Assembly (NCBI RefSeq): GCF_964048965.1
Contig: NZ_OZ040189.1
Span: 2,666,001 to 2,730,000 of the forward strand
Direction: 5' to 3'
DNA from: Tenacibaculum sp. 190130A14a
Lineage (GTDB): Bacteria > Bacteroidota > Bacteroidia > Flavobacteriales > Flavobacteriaceae
DNA length: 64,000 bases
A program made the translations under genes and the position numbers. The notes beneath the pieces were generated by a model, which saw only the letters and a program-made list of their open reading frames with translations, did not search any database and had not been told where the DNA came from. Below are positions 38,113 to 47,209 of the stretch, piece after piece (the first letter of the stretch is position 1; each line of letters begins with the position of its first letter).

Positions 38113-40341
38113 TTAATCTAAAACAGAAATTGTACCCGCTTTGATGAGTACATCTTCTCTTATTATTTTATAATAAAATACTTTTTGAATTCCTAAATTT
38201 TCAACTGGCCAATTGTTTTGATAATCCGTCGTTTTAAACACTTCTTTACCATTTGCATTGTATATAACAATACTAACTGTTGGTTGAAATGCCAGTCTAT
38301 TTGTTATTTGCCACGTATCATTAATACCATCTCCATTAGGTGATACAATATTTGGTACTATTTCTTGATCATCTTGTTCTACAGCTTCAATTGTTTTTAC
38401 AACACTACAAGTACCTACTGTAGCCACTATTGTATAAAAACCTAAAGCACTTACATCTAAAGTTTCATTGGTAGATAAAACAGCTCCTGTTGTATCTGCT
38501 CCTTCATACCATACATAGGACTCTGCACCACTCGCAGTAACTGTTACTGTTTGACCTTGTTGCAAAACTACCTTATCTGAAGGAGTTACTTCAATAACAG
38601 AATCATCAAAAGGCACTACCTCAATTGGACCCATGTCTTTTGAACAATTGGCATCAAAAAATTTTAAGGTATACACCCCAACTTCTGTTACGGTGATGGT
38701 TTGTTCATTCACTGCAAATGGAGTTGTTTCATCATCTTTGTACCATTCATATGTATACCCTGCATCAAGTTCATCAATTGTGTAGCTAATATTTCCTCCT
38801 GGACAAAGTGAGTTTGATGTTTGGCTTGAATTAATTAACGGATCGGGAGCTATCAACTTAATATCCAAGGTATTGATAGAGTTGGTCTTTATATTTCCTG
38901 CTGGGCAAGAAGCAACTTCTAACACATATGCTCCATTATCTACATATGAATCTACCCTATATTCAACAGTGGTTGCAGAAGGAACCATTGCTCCATCTTT
39001 ATACCATTGGTATGTTAAACTTGTTAATCTATCTTGACTTAGTTCATATTCATTATCATCAGTTCCAATCGCTTTAATACCAACTACTTTTAAAATAGTT
39101 GAATTAGTATTACATTCTTCATAATCTTCTGCTCTTATTTCTGTACTAAATTCTTTTAAACCGAATAATTCATAAACTTCAGAATCTACAATCGCATTAC
39201 AGGTAGAGCTTCCTACTTCAGTAACCCTAGCAAAATACTCTCCCGGATCTCTAGCATTCATTTCAGGTTGTGTTCTAGAAGGTAATGGAACATTGTCTTT
39301 ATACCATTGTATGGTGGCTGAAGCTGGAACCCCCTCTATTTTAAGTCCTATCGTTTCACATGGTAAAATCACATTTTTACCTGCATCTACTGTGGTAATA
39401 GTAAAACCTGCTGTAGTTTGTTGCTTCAATTCTACTTCAGCAGCAGACTCTACCGAACAGCTTCCATCTTTTGCTATAATTTGAACTTTATAGTTTCCAA
39501 ACTGACCTGCATTTGGGGTTGTGTAGGTAGGTGCTGTTGCTCCGCTGATTGCAGAACCATCTTTGAACCATTGATAATCATACAACACAGTATCTTGCGT
39601 GGTAGCCTCAAAAGTATGGGTTTGATCTCCACATATCTCTACTTCACTTGGCCCTAGGATTTGAGCATCTGCTGGTGTAAGACCTGTAACAATAGCAATA
39701 ATAGTTTGTCTATTTCCACAAGCTCCATAATCTATTCTAGCTTGATATCTCCCCGCTTCTGAAACGGTTAATCGAGGTTCATTTGTAGTTGTAAATGGTG
39801 TTAACGCTCCGTCTTTAAACCATTGAAAAACTCCAGTTTCTCCATCTAAATTTGCTATTTCAATTGTAAAAGTATCACTTCCACATAATACTTCATTAGC
39901 ATCAACTAATGTTAAAATAGGACCATCTCCTATCATATCATAGGCTGCAAACACATCTGATTCTGGACTTGTTGATTCAGGGTTACTTGATTTCACTCTA
40001 ATTTTATAACCTGTTCCATATGTACCGTTTGGTAATTGAAATCCTAAATCAAATTTAAATGCAGCATTCAAACTTGCATCTTGAACTTCCTTCACCTCTG
40101 TAGGCGAGGCAAAACTTCCACTCGCATCTGAAAGTTCCAAAATAAATTTATTATCACTGGCAAAAGCAGTTCCTGAAAAATTTATCTCTACTATAAAATC
40201 TTTTTTGACATTCGTATCATCACAAGCACTTGTACCAAACTTTAAATCAGGTTTTAATAGTGTTTGCCCAACAGTACTGCTAGTACACAGTAAGCATATG
40301 GTTAGTAAACAAAAAGTAAGCTCCTTAATATGTTTATACAT
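38113..40341 (-). CDS. sprC: SprC: gliding-associated protein with Ig-like repeats and type B sorting domain
   Basis: 742 residues. Signal peptide 1-25 (cleavage near TVGQ). Several Ig/PKD-like repeats of about 85-95 residues carry the recurring motif YQWFKDG or QWYKD. The C-terminal domain (about 655-742, IVSPNGDGINDTWQI, ending KAGTISVLD) is a gliding-type CTD, so it is exported by the T9SS. It is the first gene of the operon, 5 bases from sprD. The name follows gene order sprC-sprD-sprB-sprF and domain type, not a direct alignment. The sequence of its Ig-like repeats is diverged, in contrast to sprB. Confidence 0.78.
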   Translation of the reverse strand: MYKHIKELTFCLLTICLLCTSSTVGQTLLKPDLKFGTSACDDTNVKKDFIVEINFSGTAFASDNKFILELSDASGSFASPTEVKEVQDASLNAAFKFDLGFQLPNGTYGTGYKIRVKSSNPESTSPESDVFAAYDMIGDGPILTLVDANEVLCGSDTFTIEIANLDGETGVFQWFKDGALTPFTTTNEPRLTVSEAGRYQARIDYGACGNRQTIIAIVTGLTPADAQILGPSEVEICGDQTHTFEATTQDTVLYDYQWFKDGSAISGATAPTYTTPNAGQFGNYKVQIIAKDGSCSVESAAEVELKQQTTAGFTITTVDAGKNVILPCETIGLKIEGVPASATIQWYKDNVPLPSRTQPEMNARDPGEYFARVTEVGSSTCNAIVDSEVYELFGLKEFSTEIRAEDYEECNTNSTILKVVGIKAIGTDDNEYELSQDRLTSLTYQWYKDGAMVPSATTVEYRVDSYVDNGAYVLEVASCPAGNIKTNSINTLDIKLIAPDPLINSSQTSNSLCPGGNISYTIDELDAGYTYEWYKDDETTPFAVNEQTITVTEVGVYTLKFFDANCSKDMGPIEVVPFDDSVIEVTPSDKVVLQQGQTVTVTASGAESYVWYEGADTTGAVLSTNETLDVSALGFYTIVATVGTCSVVKTIEAVEQDDQEIVPNIVSPNGDGINDTWQITNRLAFQPTVSIVIYNANGKEVFKTTDYQNNWPVENLGIQKVFYYKIIREDVLIKAGTISVLD

Positions 40342-40364
40342 CTGAGGGTTCTTTTAGGGGATAT

Positions 40365-40399
40365 CAAAATTACACTTTTATTATTAGTATTTACTCAAA
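40365..40399 (-). promoter_or_regulatory. Candidate promoter of the spr operon
   Basis: On the minus strand TTTG (40399-40396) and TAATTTTG (40372-40365) match the flavobacterial -33 and -7 boxes with a 23-base spacer, at the long end of the usual range. The predicted start would give a leader of roughly 17 bases before the sprC ATG. Confidence 0.42.
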
Positions 40400-40687
40400 T
40401 TTTGAACAAATATTAACATTTAAAAATATAAAATGCACTTTACATGTGCAACTAATTCTATATAACGTTAAAAAAAACTTAAAAGTATACGGACTCTTCT
40501 TTTAAAGATTTTACCTTTTAGAATTTGTTAAAAAAAATTAAACAAAGACATAATTCAGTTTAATTCCGTTTATTTGTAACTGTAAATATGCTATGAACGT
40601 ATCTACAAAAATTGTACAACCCATTTAAAATTAATTTATTCACTCAGATGTCTTTGACTTAAAAAAAGACTTCTAAACCCTTGTATT
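40400..40687. other. Intergenic region between divergent sprC and LRR gene
   Basis: AT-rich spacer. The right part (from about 40567) is a 5' leader copied almost exactly in front of the second LRR gene (42588-42708). It includes a short hairpin (40650-40655 with 40665-40670) 17 bases before the ATG. No TAnnTTTG box with good spacing was found for the LRR gene. Nothing suggests a further gene. Confidence 0.6.
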
Positions 40688-41300
40688 ATGAAAAAAAACA
40701 TTACTCTTTTTTTAGGGCTATTGCTATGCCTTAGTTTGAACTCCTTTGCTCAGGTTACTTTTACCGACACTAATTTTAAAAACGCACTATTAAGTAATCC
40801 AGCTATCAATACCAATGGTGATGGGGCAATTAGTTTTGCCGAAGCAGCTGCTGTAACCAACCTTACTATAACAAATAAAAGCATATCAGATTTAGATGGT
40901 CTTGAACATTTTATAAATGTTGAAGTACTTGATTGTAGTAATAATAACATTGAAGAAATTGATACTAGCCCTTTAACCAAACTTAAATTTTTAATTGCTG
41001 AAAACAACTCTATAAAAACCATTGATGTACGAACTAATACTCTTTGGACCTTACGTTTATCAGGAAACCCTTTAGTGCATGCCTATTTAACAGGACCAAG
41101 CACCTTTCAAATAGAGAGTATCTTCGGAGTAAGTTTTTCAAAAGACAAGATTGAATACGTGTGTATTAGCGCTGCCCAATACGGAGTACAAGATAATGGT
41201 GTAGATCACAAATATTTCTGGGATAGTTTAGGTAGTGCCTTGCATATTGGTGATTGTACAATCCAAGCACCCCCTACTTGTCCAATTATCAATTTTGCTG
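40567..41300 (+). repeat. Long direct repeat, 5' block copy A (partner 42588-43321)
   Basis: About 730 bases nearly identical to 42588-43321, offset by exactly 2021 bases. It covers the leader and the first 207 codons or so of each LRR gene. Identity fades just after the second CPIINFADINFKNA segment. Confidence 0.9.
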
Positions 41301-42412
41301 ATATTAACTTTAAAAACGCATTATTAAATCATTCTCCGGTAATTGATACTGATGGTGATGGTGAAATTTGTATCGATGAAGCTGAAGCTGCTACTGGTTT
41401 ATTCTTATACGCTAAAAATATTTCTAACCTTACAGGTTTAAATCATTTTATTAATATTGAAACCCTCTATTATTCTGACAATAACCCAACAACCAATATA
41501 CACCTAAACAACAATACTAAGTTAAAAAATCTTATATTAAGAAATCAACCTATTACCAATCTTGATATTTCCAATAATCTTTTACTGGAAAGTGTACAAG
41601 CTTTTAACTGTGGTTTAACTTCACTTGATATCACCAACAACATAAACTTAAAAACATTAGATGCTTCACAAAATGAATTAACAGAAATAGATATTAGTAA
41701 CAACTCAAGTTTAACAGACATTAATTTACAAAAAAACAAATTAAGTAACTTTAATATTACACCTAACAATAGTGGTTTAAAATCTATTATTTTGTACTTT
41801 AACCAAATAAAAGAAATCGATATTAGAAATTGCACTTCTGTAAATACTATTGGAATTGCTGACAACCCTCTTTTAGAAAAAGCCTTCCTTACAGGTAATC
41901 ATACCTTTTATGATTCTTCTGGTTCCTATGCATCTTTTGCTGATACTGTAAATTGTCCAAACCTAAAATTCGTATGTGTTAACAATGTTTCGTTTTTCAA
42001 CACTATAAAAGAATTAATTACAATAACTTGGGGAAATCCTGATTGTACTGTAACCACTGATTGTAGTTTAAGTACCAGCACTCCTTCTTTTGATTCTCTA
42101 TTTGTTTTAGGACCCGTTCCAACAATTGGCACTATGTATTTAACAAGAAGAGATGCTAGCACCATTGTACAATCTGCAGACATATACAATGCAAGTACAG
42201 GAGCATTAGCGAAAAGAATAGCCTTAACTTTTGAAGATGGTTTTGCTGTAAATCCAACTAGAGGCTCTTCTCCTGGTGGAACTACTAAACCTCTTGGAGA
42301 TCCTAATTCTGCTTTAATAGATTGTACTGACCTGTTACCAGGAACCTATATTTTAAAGGTATATAGTACGAATGGTACGGGAACATTCTCTAAAACATTT
42401 GTAAAAATTTAA
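40688..42412 (+). CDS. Secreted leucine-rich-repeat protein, copy A (T9SS type A-like C-terminus)
   Basis: 574 residues. Signal peptide 1-21 (SFAQ). Two blocks each start with an EF-hand-like calcium loop (NTNGDGAISFAE, residues 41-52; DTDGDGEICIDE, about 220-231) and continue into short leucine-rich repeats of the pattern LDCSNNNIEEID. The first LRR block is about 60-140, the second about 240-420. The C-terminal 90 residues end in GTYILKVYSTNGTGTFSKTFVKI, which resembles a type A T9SS sorting domain. It is probably displayed on or released from the cell surface, binding proteins or glycans. It is the first of two tandem paralogues and is divergent from the spr operon. Confidence 0.85.
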   Translation: MKKNITLFLGLLLCLSLNSFAQVTFTDTNFKNALLSNPAINTNGDGAISFAEAAAVTNLTITNKSISDLDGLEHFINVEVLDCSNNNIEEIDTSPLTKLKFLIAENNSIKTIDVRTNTLWTLRLSGNPLVHAYLTGPSTFQIESIFGVSFSKDKIEYVCISAAQYGVQDNGVDHKYFWDSLGSALHIGDCTIQAPPTCPIINFADINFKNALLNHSPVIDTDGDGEICIDEAEAATGLFLYAKNISNLTGLNHFINIETLYYSDNNPTTNIHLNNNTKLKNLILRNQPITNLDISNNLLLESVQAFNCGLTSLDITNNINLKTLDASQNELTEIDISNNSSLTDINLQKNKLSNFNITPNNSGLKSIILYFNQIKEIDIRNCTSVNTIGIADNPLLEKAFLTGNHTFYDSSGSYASFADTVNCPNLKFVCVNNVSFFNTIKELITITWGNPDCTVTTDCSLSTSTPSFDSLFVLGPVPTIGTMYLTRRDASTIVQSADIYNASTGALAKRIALTFEDGFAVNPTRGSSPGGTTKPLGDPNSALIDCTDLLPGTYILKVYSTNGTGTFSKTFVKI

Positions 42413-42492
42413 ACCTTAATGTAAATTTTACAAAGCATATTTACCATGTAAACAAGGAAGTTAACGCTTCCTTGTTTTTTTGTTGATATCTT
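41975..42492 (+). repeat. Long direct repeat, 3' block copy A (partner 44074-44586)
   Basis: About 515 bases covering the last 145 codons and the terminator, nearly identical to 44074-44586. With the 5' block it brackets a non-identical central LRR region, which is 24 codons longer in copy B. Confidence 0.88.
42451..42481 (+). terminator. Terminator of LRR gene copy A
   Basis: 10-bp stem (42451-42460 with 42467-42476), 6-base loop, followed by a T run. Confidence 0.85.
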
Positions 42493-42587
42493 ATCCATTT
42501 TTTTAGAATCACTCAACATTTGTCTTTTAATTTCTAGTTTAGAACTTCATAAAAAAACTTAAAAAAAGATTTACTTCAATTTTATTT

Positions 42588-43321
42588 CGTTTATTTGTAA
42601 CTGTAAATATGCTATGAACGTATCTACAAAAATTGTACAACCCATTTAAAATTAATTTATTCACACAGATGTCTTTGACTACAAAAAAGACTTCTAAAAC
42701 CTTGTATTATGAAAAAAAACATTACTCTTTTTTTAGGGCTATTGCTATGCCTTAGTTTGAACTCCTTTGCTCAGATTACTTTTACCGACACTAATTTTAA
42801 AAACGCACTATTAAGTAATCCAGCTATCAACACCAATGGTGATGGGGCAATTAGTTTTGCCGAAGCAGCTGCTGTAACCAACCTTACTATAACAAATAAA
42901 AGCATATCAGATTTAGATGGTCTTGAACATTTTATAAATATTGAAGTACTTGATTGTAGTAATAATAACATTGAAGAAATTGATACTAGCCCTTTAACCA
43001 AACTTAAATTTTTAATTGCTGAAAACAACTCTATAAAAACCATTGATGTACGAACCAATACTCTTTGGACCCTACGTTTATCAGGAAACCCTTTAGTGCA
43101 TGCCTATTTAACAGGACCAAGCACCTTTCAAATCGAGAGTATCTTCGGAGTAAGTTTTTCGAAAGACAAGATTGAATACGTATGTATTAGCGCTGCTCAA
43201 TACGGAGTACAAGATAATGGTGTAGATCACAAATATTTCTGGGATAGTTTAGGTAGTGCCTTGCATATTGGTGATTGTACAATCCAAGCACCCCCTACTT
43301 GCCCAATTATCAATTTTGCTG
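42588..43321 (+). repeat. Long direct repeat, 5' block copy B (partner 40567-41300)
   Basis: Second copy of the leader and N-terminal coding block. Only a handful of base changes are seen, two of them changing residues (Val23Ile and Val78Ile, relative to copy A). Confidence 0.9.
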
Positions 43322-44505
43322 ACATCAACTTTAAAAATGCTATTTTAAAGAATTTTCCTAGTTATGATTTAGATGGAGATGGAGAGATTTGCATCGATGA
43401 AGCGGAAAAAGTCAAAAATTTATATGGATTAACTAACGAAAACATTAATGATATTGGTGGAATAGAATATTTTAAAAATTTAGAAACGATTGGTGTTTCT
43501 AACAATAATATAACTTCATTAGACTTTAGTCAAAACCCTAAATTAATTGATGTTCAAGCCTCTAACAACAACATTAACAATGTAAACTTTACACAAAATG
43601 TTATTTTAGAAAATTTTTATCTATCTTCAAATCAATTATCAGAAATTGACCTTAGTAATAATACAAAACTAATAAGTGTTTCTATAAACAGTAACCAACT
43701 TAGTCAATTGGATGTCAGTAACAAGCCTAATTTAATTACTGTATTAGCTATTAACAACCAAATCACTTCTTTTAACACTGATAATTGCAGCTCTTTAAAT
43801 TGGGTACAAATTTGGGATAATCAAATAACTTCAGTTAACTTGGGTACAAACACAAGTCTGGAAAGATTTCAAATTTCAAATAACAAACTATCAGAAATTG
43901 ATATTAGAAACTGTAAAATAAAAACTCTTGATGTTAGTGATAATCCTTCATTAAAAAAAGCATTTTTAACTGGAGACCATACAATTTATAATAGTTTTTC
44001 AGATTTCTTACCACCTACAAGTGGATCAACATCAGGCGTGAACATCTCTAACTGTCCTAACTTAAGTTTTATTTGTGTTAACAATGTTTCATTTTTTAAT
44101 GATATAAAAAATTACATCACAGGCATATATCCTGGATGCACTGTAACCACTGATTGTAGTTTAAGTACCAGCACTCCTTCTTTTGATTCTCTATTTGTTT
44201 TAGGTCCCATTCCAACAAATGGCACTATGTATTTAACAAGAAGAGATGCTAGCACCATTGTACAATCTGCAGACATATACAATGCCAGCACAGGAGCATT
44301 AGCGAAAAGAATAGCCTTAACTTTTGAAGATGGTTTTTCTGTAAATCCAACTAGGGGCTCTTCTCCTGGTGGAACTACTAGACCTCTTGGAGACCCTAAT
44401 TCTGCTTTAATAGATTGTACTGATTTGTTACCAGGAACCTATATTTTAAAGGTATATAGCACGAATGGTACGGGAACATTCTCTAAAACATTTGTGAAAA
44501 TTTAA
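42709..44505 (+). CDS. Secreted leucine-rich-repeat protein, copy B
   Basis: 598 residues, same architecture as the upstream paralogue: signal peptide 1-21, EF-hand-like loop 41-52, LRR block 1, second calcium-type loop (DLDGDGEICIDE, about 220-231), LRR block 2 (about 240-440) and the T9SS type A-like end GTYILKVYSTNGTGTFSKTFVKI. The first 207 residues and the last 145 are nearly identical to copy A. The middle LRRs are different in sequence and about 24 residues longer, with repeats such as LDFSQNPKLIDVQASNNNI. The surface of LRR block 2 would therefore present a different binding face on the same scaffold. It has its own leader and terminator copies. Confidence 0.85.
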   Translation: MKKNITLFLGLLLCLSLNSFAQITFTDTNFKNALLSNPAINTNGDGAISFAEAAAVTNLTITNKSISDLDGLEHFINIEVLDCSNNNIEEIDTSPLTKLKFLIAENNSIKTIDVRTNTLWTLRLSGNPLVHAYLTGPSTFQIESIFGVSFSKDKIEYVCISAAQYGVQDNGVDHKYFWDSLGSALHIGDCTIQAPPTCPIINFADINFKNAILKNFPSYDLDGDGEICIDEAEKVKNLYGLTNENINDIGGIEYFKNLETIGVSNNNITSLDFSQNPKLIDVQASNNNINNVNFTQNVILENFYLSSNQLSEIDLSNNTKLISVSINSNQLSQLDVSNKPNLITVLAINNQITSFNTDNCSSLNWVQIWDNQITSVNLGTNTSLERFQISNNKLSEIDIRNCKIKTLDVSDNPSLKKAFLTGDHTIYNSFSDFLPPTSGSTSGVNISNCPNLSFICVNNVSFFNDIKNYITGIYPGCTVTTDCSLSTSTPSFDSLFVLGPIPTNGTMYLTRRDASTIVQSADIYNASTGALAKRIALTFEDGFSVNPTRGSSPGGTTRPLGDPNSALIDCTDLLPGTYILKVYSTNGTGTFSKTFVKI

Positions 44506-44586
44506 ACTTTAATATAAATTTTACAAAGCATATTTACCATGTAAACAAGGAAGTTAACTCTTCCTTGTTTTTTTGTTGATATCTTA
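44074..44586 (+). repeat. Long direct repeat, 3' block copy B (partner 41975-42492)
   Basis: Second copy of the C-terminal coding block and terminator; a few substitutions distinguish it, including one in the terminator loop (TTAACT instead of TTAACG). Confidence 0.88.
44544..44574 (+). terminator. Terminator of LRR gene copy B
   Basis: 10-bp stem (44544-44553 with 44560-44569), 6-base loop, T run after it; duplicate of the copy A terminator. Confidence 0.85.
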
Positions 44587-44597
44587 ATCTATTTATC

Positions 44598-44631
44598 TTG
44601 TCTTTTTTTTTAGAAATCTCCCGTATATTTG
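44598..44631 (+). promoter_or_regulatory. Candidate promoter of cmk
   Basis: TTG (44598-44600) and TATATTTG (44624-44631), a full match to the flavobacterial -7 box, with a 23-base spacer. Transcription would start around 44637, which supports the ATG at 44650 as the real start instead of the TTG at 44629. Confidence 0.5.
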
Positions 44632-44649
44632 TTGCCTATTTTACCATAT

Positions 44650-45336
44650 ATGACTTCAAAAATTACCATAGCTATAGACGGATTTTCTTCTACAGGAAAA
44701 AGTACCATTGCAAAACAACTTGCTAAACAACTTGGGTATATTTATGTAGATACCGGTGCAATGTATAGAGCAGTTACGCTATATGCTATGCAACAAAATT
44801 ATGTTTCAGATAATCATTTTGACGAGCATAAATTAATTGGAGATTTACCCAAAATTTCTCTTTCTTTTTCATTTAATGATTCTTTAGGTTTTGCTGAAAT
44901 GTTTTTGAACGGACATAATGTGGAACAACCAATTAGAACTATCGAAGTTTCTAGATTGGTAAGTAAAGTAGCTGCTGTTTCTGAAGTTAGAAAAAAATTA
45001 GTAAGCGAGCAGCAAGAAATGGGGAAAAACAAGGGAATTGTAATGGATGGGCGCGATATTGGTACGGTAGTTTTTCCAGATGCAGAGTTAAAGTTATTTA
45101 TGACCGCTTCTGCTGATAAACGTGCAAAACGACGTTATAAAGAGTTACTGGATAGAGGTGACAATGTAAATTACGAAGAAATTTTACATAATGTACAAGA
45201 ACGTGACAGAATTGATTCTACCCGTGAAGACTCTCCTTTAGTAAAAGCAGCAGACGCCATTGAGTTTGATAATTCAGACATGGGACTTGAAGAGCAGTTC
45301 GAACGTATTATGCGCTTGGTAAATGATAAGATATAA
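44650..45336 (+). CDS. cmk: Cytidylate kinase
   Basis: 228 residues. Phosphorylates CMP/dCMP with ATP. The P-loop GFSSTGKS is at residues 11-18, followed by YVDTGAMYRAVTLYA. VMDGRDIGTVVFPDAELK is the conserved CMP-binding region, and RDRIDSTREDSPL the lid. Length matches bacterial Cmk. The ATG at 44650 is chosen because a promoter box overlaps the longer frame. A bidirectional terminator follows. Confidence 0.96.
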   Translation: MTSKITIAIDGFSSTGKSTIAKQLAKQLGYIYVDTGAMYRAVTLYAMQQNYVSDNHFDEHKLIGDLPKISLSFSFNDSLGFAEMFLNGHNVEQPIRTIEVSRLVSKVAAVSEVRKKLVSEQQEMGKNKGIVMDGRDIGTVVFPDAELKLFMTASADKRAKRRYKELLDRGDNVNYEEILHNVQERDRIDSTREDSPLVKAADAIEFDNSDMGLEEQFERIMRLVNDKI

Positions 45337-45352
45337 ATCAATTTAACAACAT

Positions 45353-45385
45353 AAAAAAAGCAGTGAAAAATTCACTGCTTTTTTT
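45353..45385. terminator. Bidirectional terminator between cmk and the RluD-type gene
   Basis: 15-bp stem (45353-45367 with 45371-45385) including the A and T runs, 3-base loop; serves both convergent genes. Confidence 0.88.
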
Positions 45386-45403
45386 ATGTTATCTCATCTT
45401 ATT

Positions 45404-46447
45404 TTACTCATCCTCTAACTCTAGTGTTGAGTTTTCAGAATAACGCTTCCATTTCTCTAAACAATCGGTGATATCTTTAGGTATTTCTGAATTAAATTGT
45501 AAAAACTCACCCGTAGTTGGATGCGTAAATCCTAAGGTTTTTGCATGTAAGGCCTGTCTTGGCAACACCTTAAAACAATTATCTACAAACTGCTTGTATT
45601 TTGTAAAAGTGGTTCCTTTCAAAATTCGATCCCCACCATAACGTTCATCATTAAAAAGTGTATGACCTATATGTTTAAAGTGTGCTCTAATTTGATGTGT
45701 TCTACCTGTTTCTAATTTACATTGCACCAACGTTACATAAGTATATCTTTCTATTACTTTAAAGTGTGTAATAGCTGGTTTTCCATGCTCTCCATCTGGA
45801 AAGACATCCATTTGCATTCTATTGGTAAAACTTCTTCCAATATGTCCTTCAATAGTACCGCTATCTTCATCAATATTCCCCCAAACTAAAGCATAGTACA
45901 AACGTTCTGTTGTACGGTCAAAAAACTGCTTAGACAAATGTGCCATAGCAAATTCTGTTTTTGCCACAACTAACAGTCCACTCGTATCTTTATCTATTCG
46001 ATGTACTAATCCAGGTCGATCGCTACTATTGTTTGGTAAATTTTCGATATGATGAATCAATCCATTCACCAAGGTCCCAGAATAGTTTCCATGTCCTGGG
46101 TGTACTACCATTCCTGGCTCTTTGTTTACTACAATCACCTCATCATCTTCATACACTATATTCAACGGAATATCTTCTGCAACTAATAAGTTTTCATGTG
46201 GTGGGTACGCTAATACCACTCTCACCACATCTTTTGGCTTTACTTTGTAGTTTGACTTTACTGCAATATCATTTACTAACACATTTCCAGCCTTTGCTGC
46301 TTGTTGTATTTTGTTACGTGTAGCATTTTCAATAAAGTTCATTAAAAACTTATCTACTCGCAATGGCTCTTGTCCATCAGTTGCTACAAAGCGATAATGT
46401 TCGTATAATTCGTCGTTATCTATTTCTTTATTCTCGTGCTCTTTCAT
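45404..46447 (-). CDS. rluD: RluA/RluD-family pseudouridine synthase
   Basis: 347 residues from the ATG at 46447. An S4 RNA-binding domain (about 28-75) precedes the RluA-type catalytic domain, with the catalytic Asp152 in LVHRIDKDTSGLLV. Further family segments are NKEPGMVVHPGHGNYSGTLV and TGRTHQIRAHFKHIGH. The S4-plus-RluA layout and the HPGHG segment are those of RluD, which modifies helix 69 of 23S rRNA; RluC-like specificity cannot be excluded. It follows the PASTA gene on the same strand, 25 bases away, and is probably co-transcribed with it. Confidence 0.9.
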   Translation of the reverse strand: MKEHENKEIDNDELYEHYRFVATDGQEPLRVDKFLMNFIENATRNKIQQAAKAGNVLVNDIAVKSNYKVKPKDVVRVVLAYPPHENLLVAEDIPLNIVYEDDEVIVVNKEPGMVVHPGHGNYSGTLVNGLIHHIENLPNNSSDRPGLVHRIDKDTSGLLVVAKTEFAMAHLSKQFFDRTTERLYYALVWGNIDEDSGTIEGHIGRSFTNRMQMDVFPDGEHGKPAITHFKVIERYTYVTLVQCKLETGRTHQIRAHFKHIGHTLFNDERYGGDRILKGTTFTKYKQFVDNCFKVLPRQALHAKTLGFTHPTTGEFLQFNSEIPKDITDCLEKWKRYSENSTLELEDE

Positions 46448-46472
46448 CAAAAAATCAATCTACATTTCTTCA

Positions 46473-47054
46473 TTAATTAGCATTACCATCACCTAAAATT
46501 AGGTCGATTGTTGATTGCTTTGGTAAACTTGTTCCTGGTTCTAATTTTTCTCCTTTATACTTCAATCCTCTTACTACATTCTTACCTATATCTCTCACAT
46601 AAGTTATATTGGTTCCTACTTTAAATCCAATAGAGCGTAAATGTGTCGTCGCTTGTCTTTGCGTACGTCCATTTAAATCAGGAATTAACACATCTCGGTA
46701 CTTAGATGGATTTAGGGTTAAGTATATTTTTCTCTTTTCCTTTACAAAATCTCCTGGTTCAGGATTTTGCTCTAATACTGATTTATTTGGATAATTCGGA
46801 TTGTAACTAGCACTATCAATTACTACATAGTCTAAATCCAATTCATTCAATTTTGTTTGTACATCAGCCAAAGACATTTTATGCAAGTTCGGCACCTGTA
46901 TTTTCTGACCATGGTTTGTAGTTACCCCTAACCACCACTGTAACAAAAACACAAAAACCAAAATACCCACCACGGCAAAAATGATTTGTTTTAAAAATGA
47001 TTTACTTTTTAAAAATTGAAATAATCCTTTAAGGTTCTCAGCAAAATTACTCAT
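46473..47054 (-). CDS. PASTA-domain membrane protein
   Basis: 193 residues. A short cytoplasmic N-terminus, one membrane helix (about 22-42) and two PASTA domains (about 50-118 and 119-190; motifs VPNLHKMSLADVQTKLNELD and IPDLNGRTQRQATTHLRSIG). PASTA domains bind peptidoglycan fragments or beta-lactams in PASTA kinases and penicillin-binding proteins. Here there is no kinase or transpeptidase domain. The gene sits divergent from ddl (peptidoglycan precursor synthesis) and upstream of the RluD-type gene, an arrangement I recall from other Flavobacteriia. Role in cell-wall sensing is inferred. Confidence 0.88.
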   Translation of the reverse strand: MSNFAENLKGLFQFLKSKSFLKQIIFAVVGILVFVFLLQWWLGVTTNHGQKIQVPNLHKMSLADVQTKLNELDLDYVVIDSASYNPNYPNKSVLEQNPEPGDFVKEKRKIYLTLNPSKYRDVLIPDLNGRTQRQATTHLRSIGFKVGTNITYVRDIGKNVVRGLKYKGEKLEPGTSLPKQSTIDLILGDGNAN

Positions 47055-47209
47055 AGTTTTTCTTTAAAAGGTCGGACAAATTTACCATAAAAATATTAGT
47101 ATTTTTAAATACTAAACAATTAAACGACTTTTTTTGGTAAGTTTGTATATGAGCTTTCAAATAGAAGCTAAATCGTTTTTTAAAAACTTCTACAAAAGAG
47201 ACTAAACAA

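Noticed and set aside
41545..41865. 106-codon minus-strand frame in the LRR gene
   Set aside because: Antisense to the regular LRR codons, which keep the opposite frame open.
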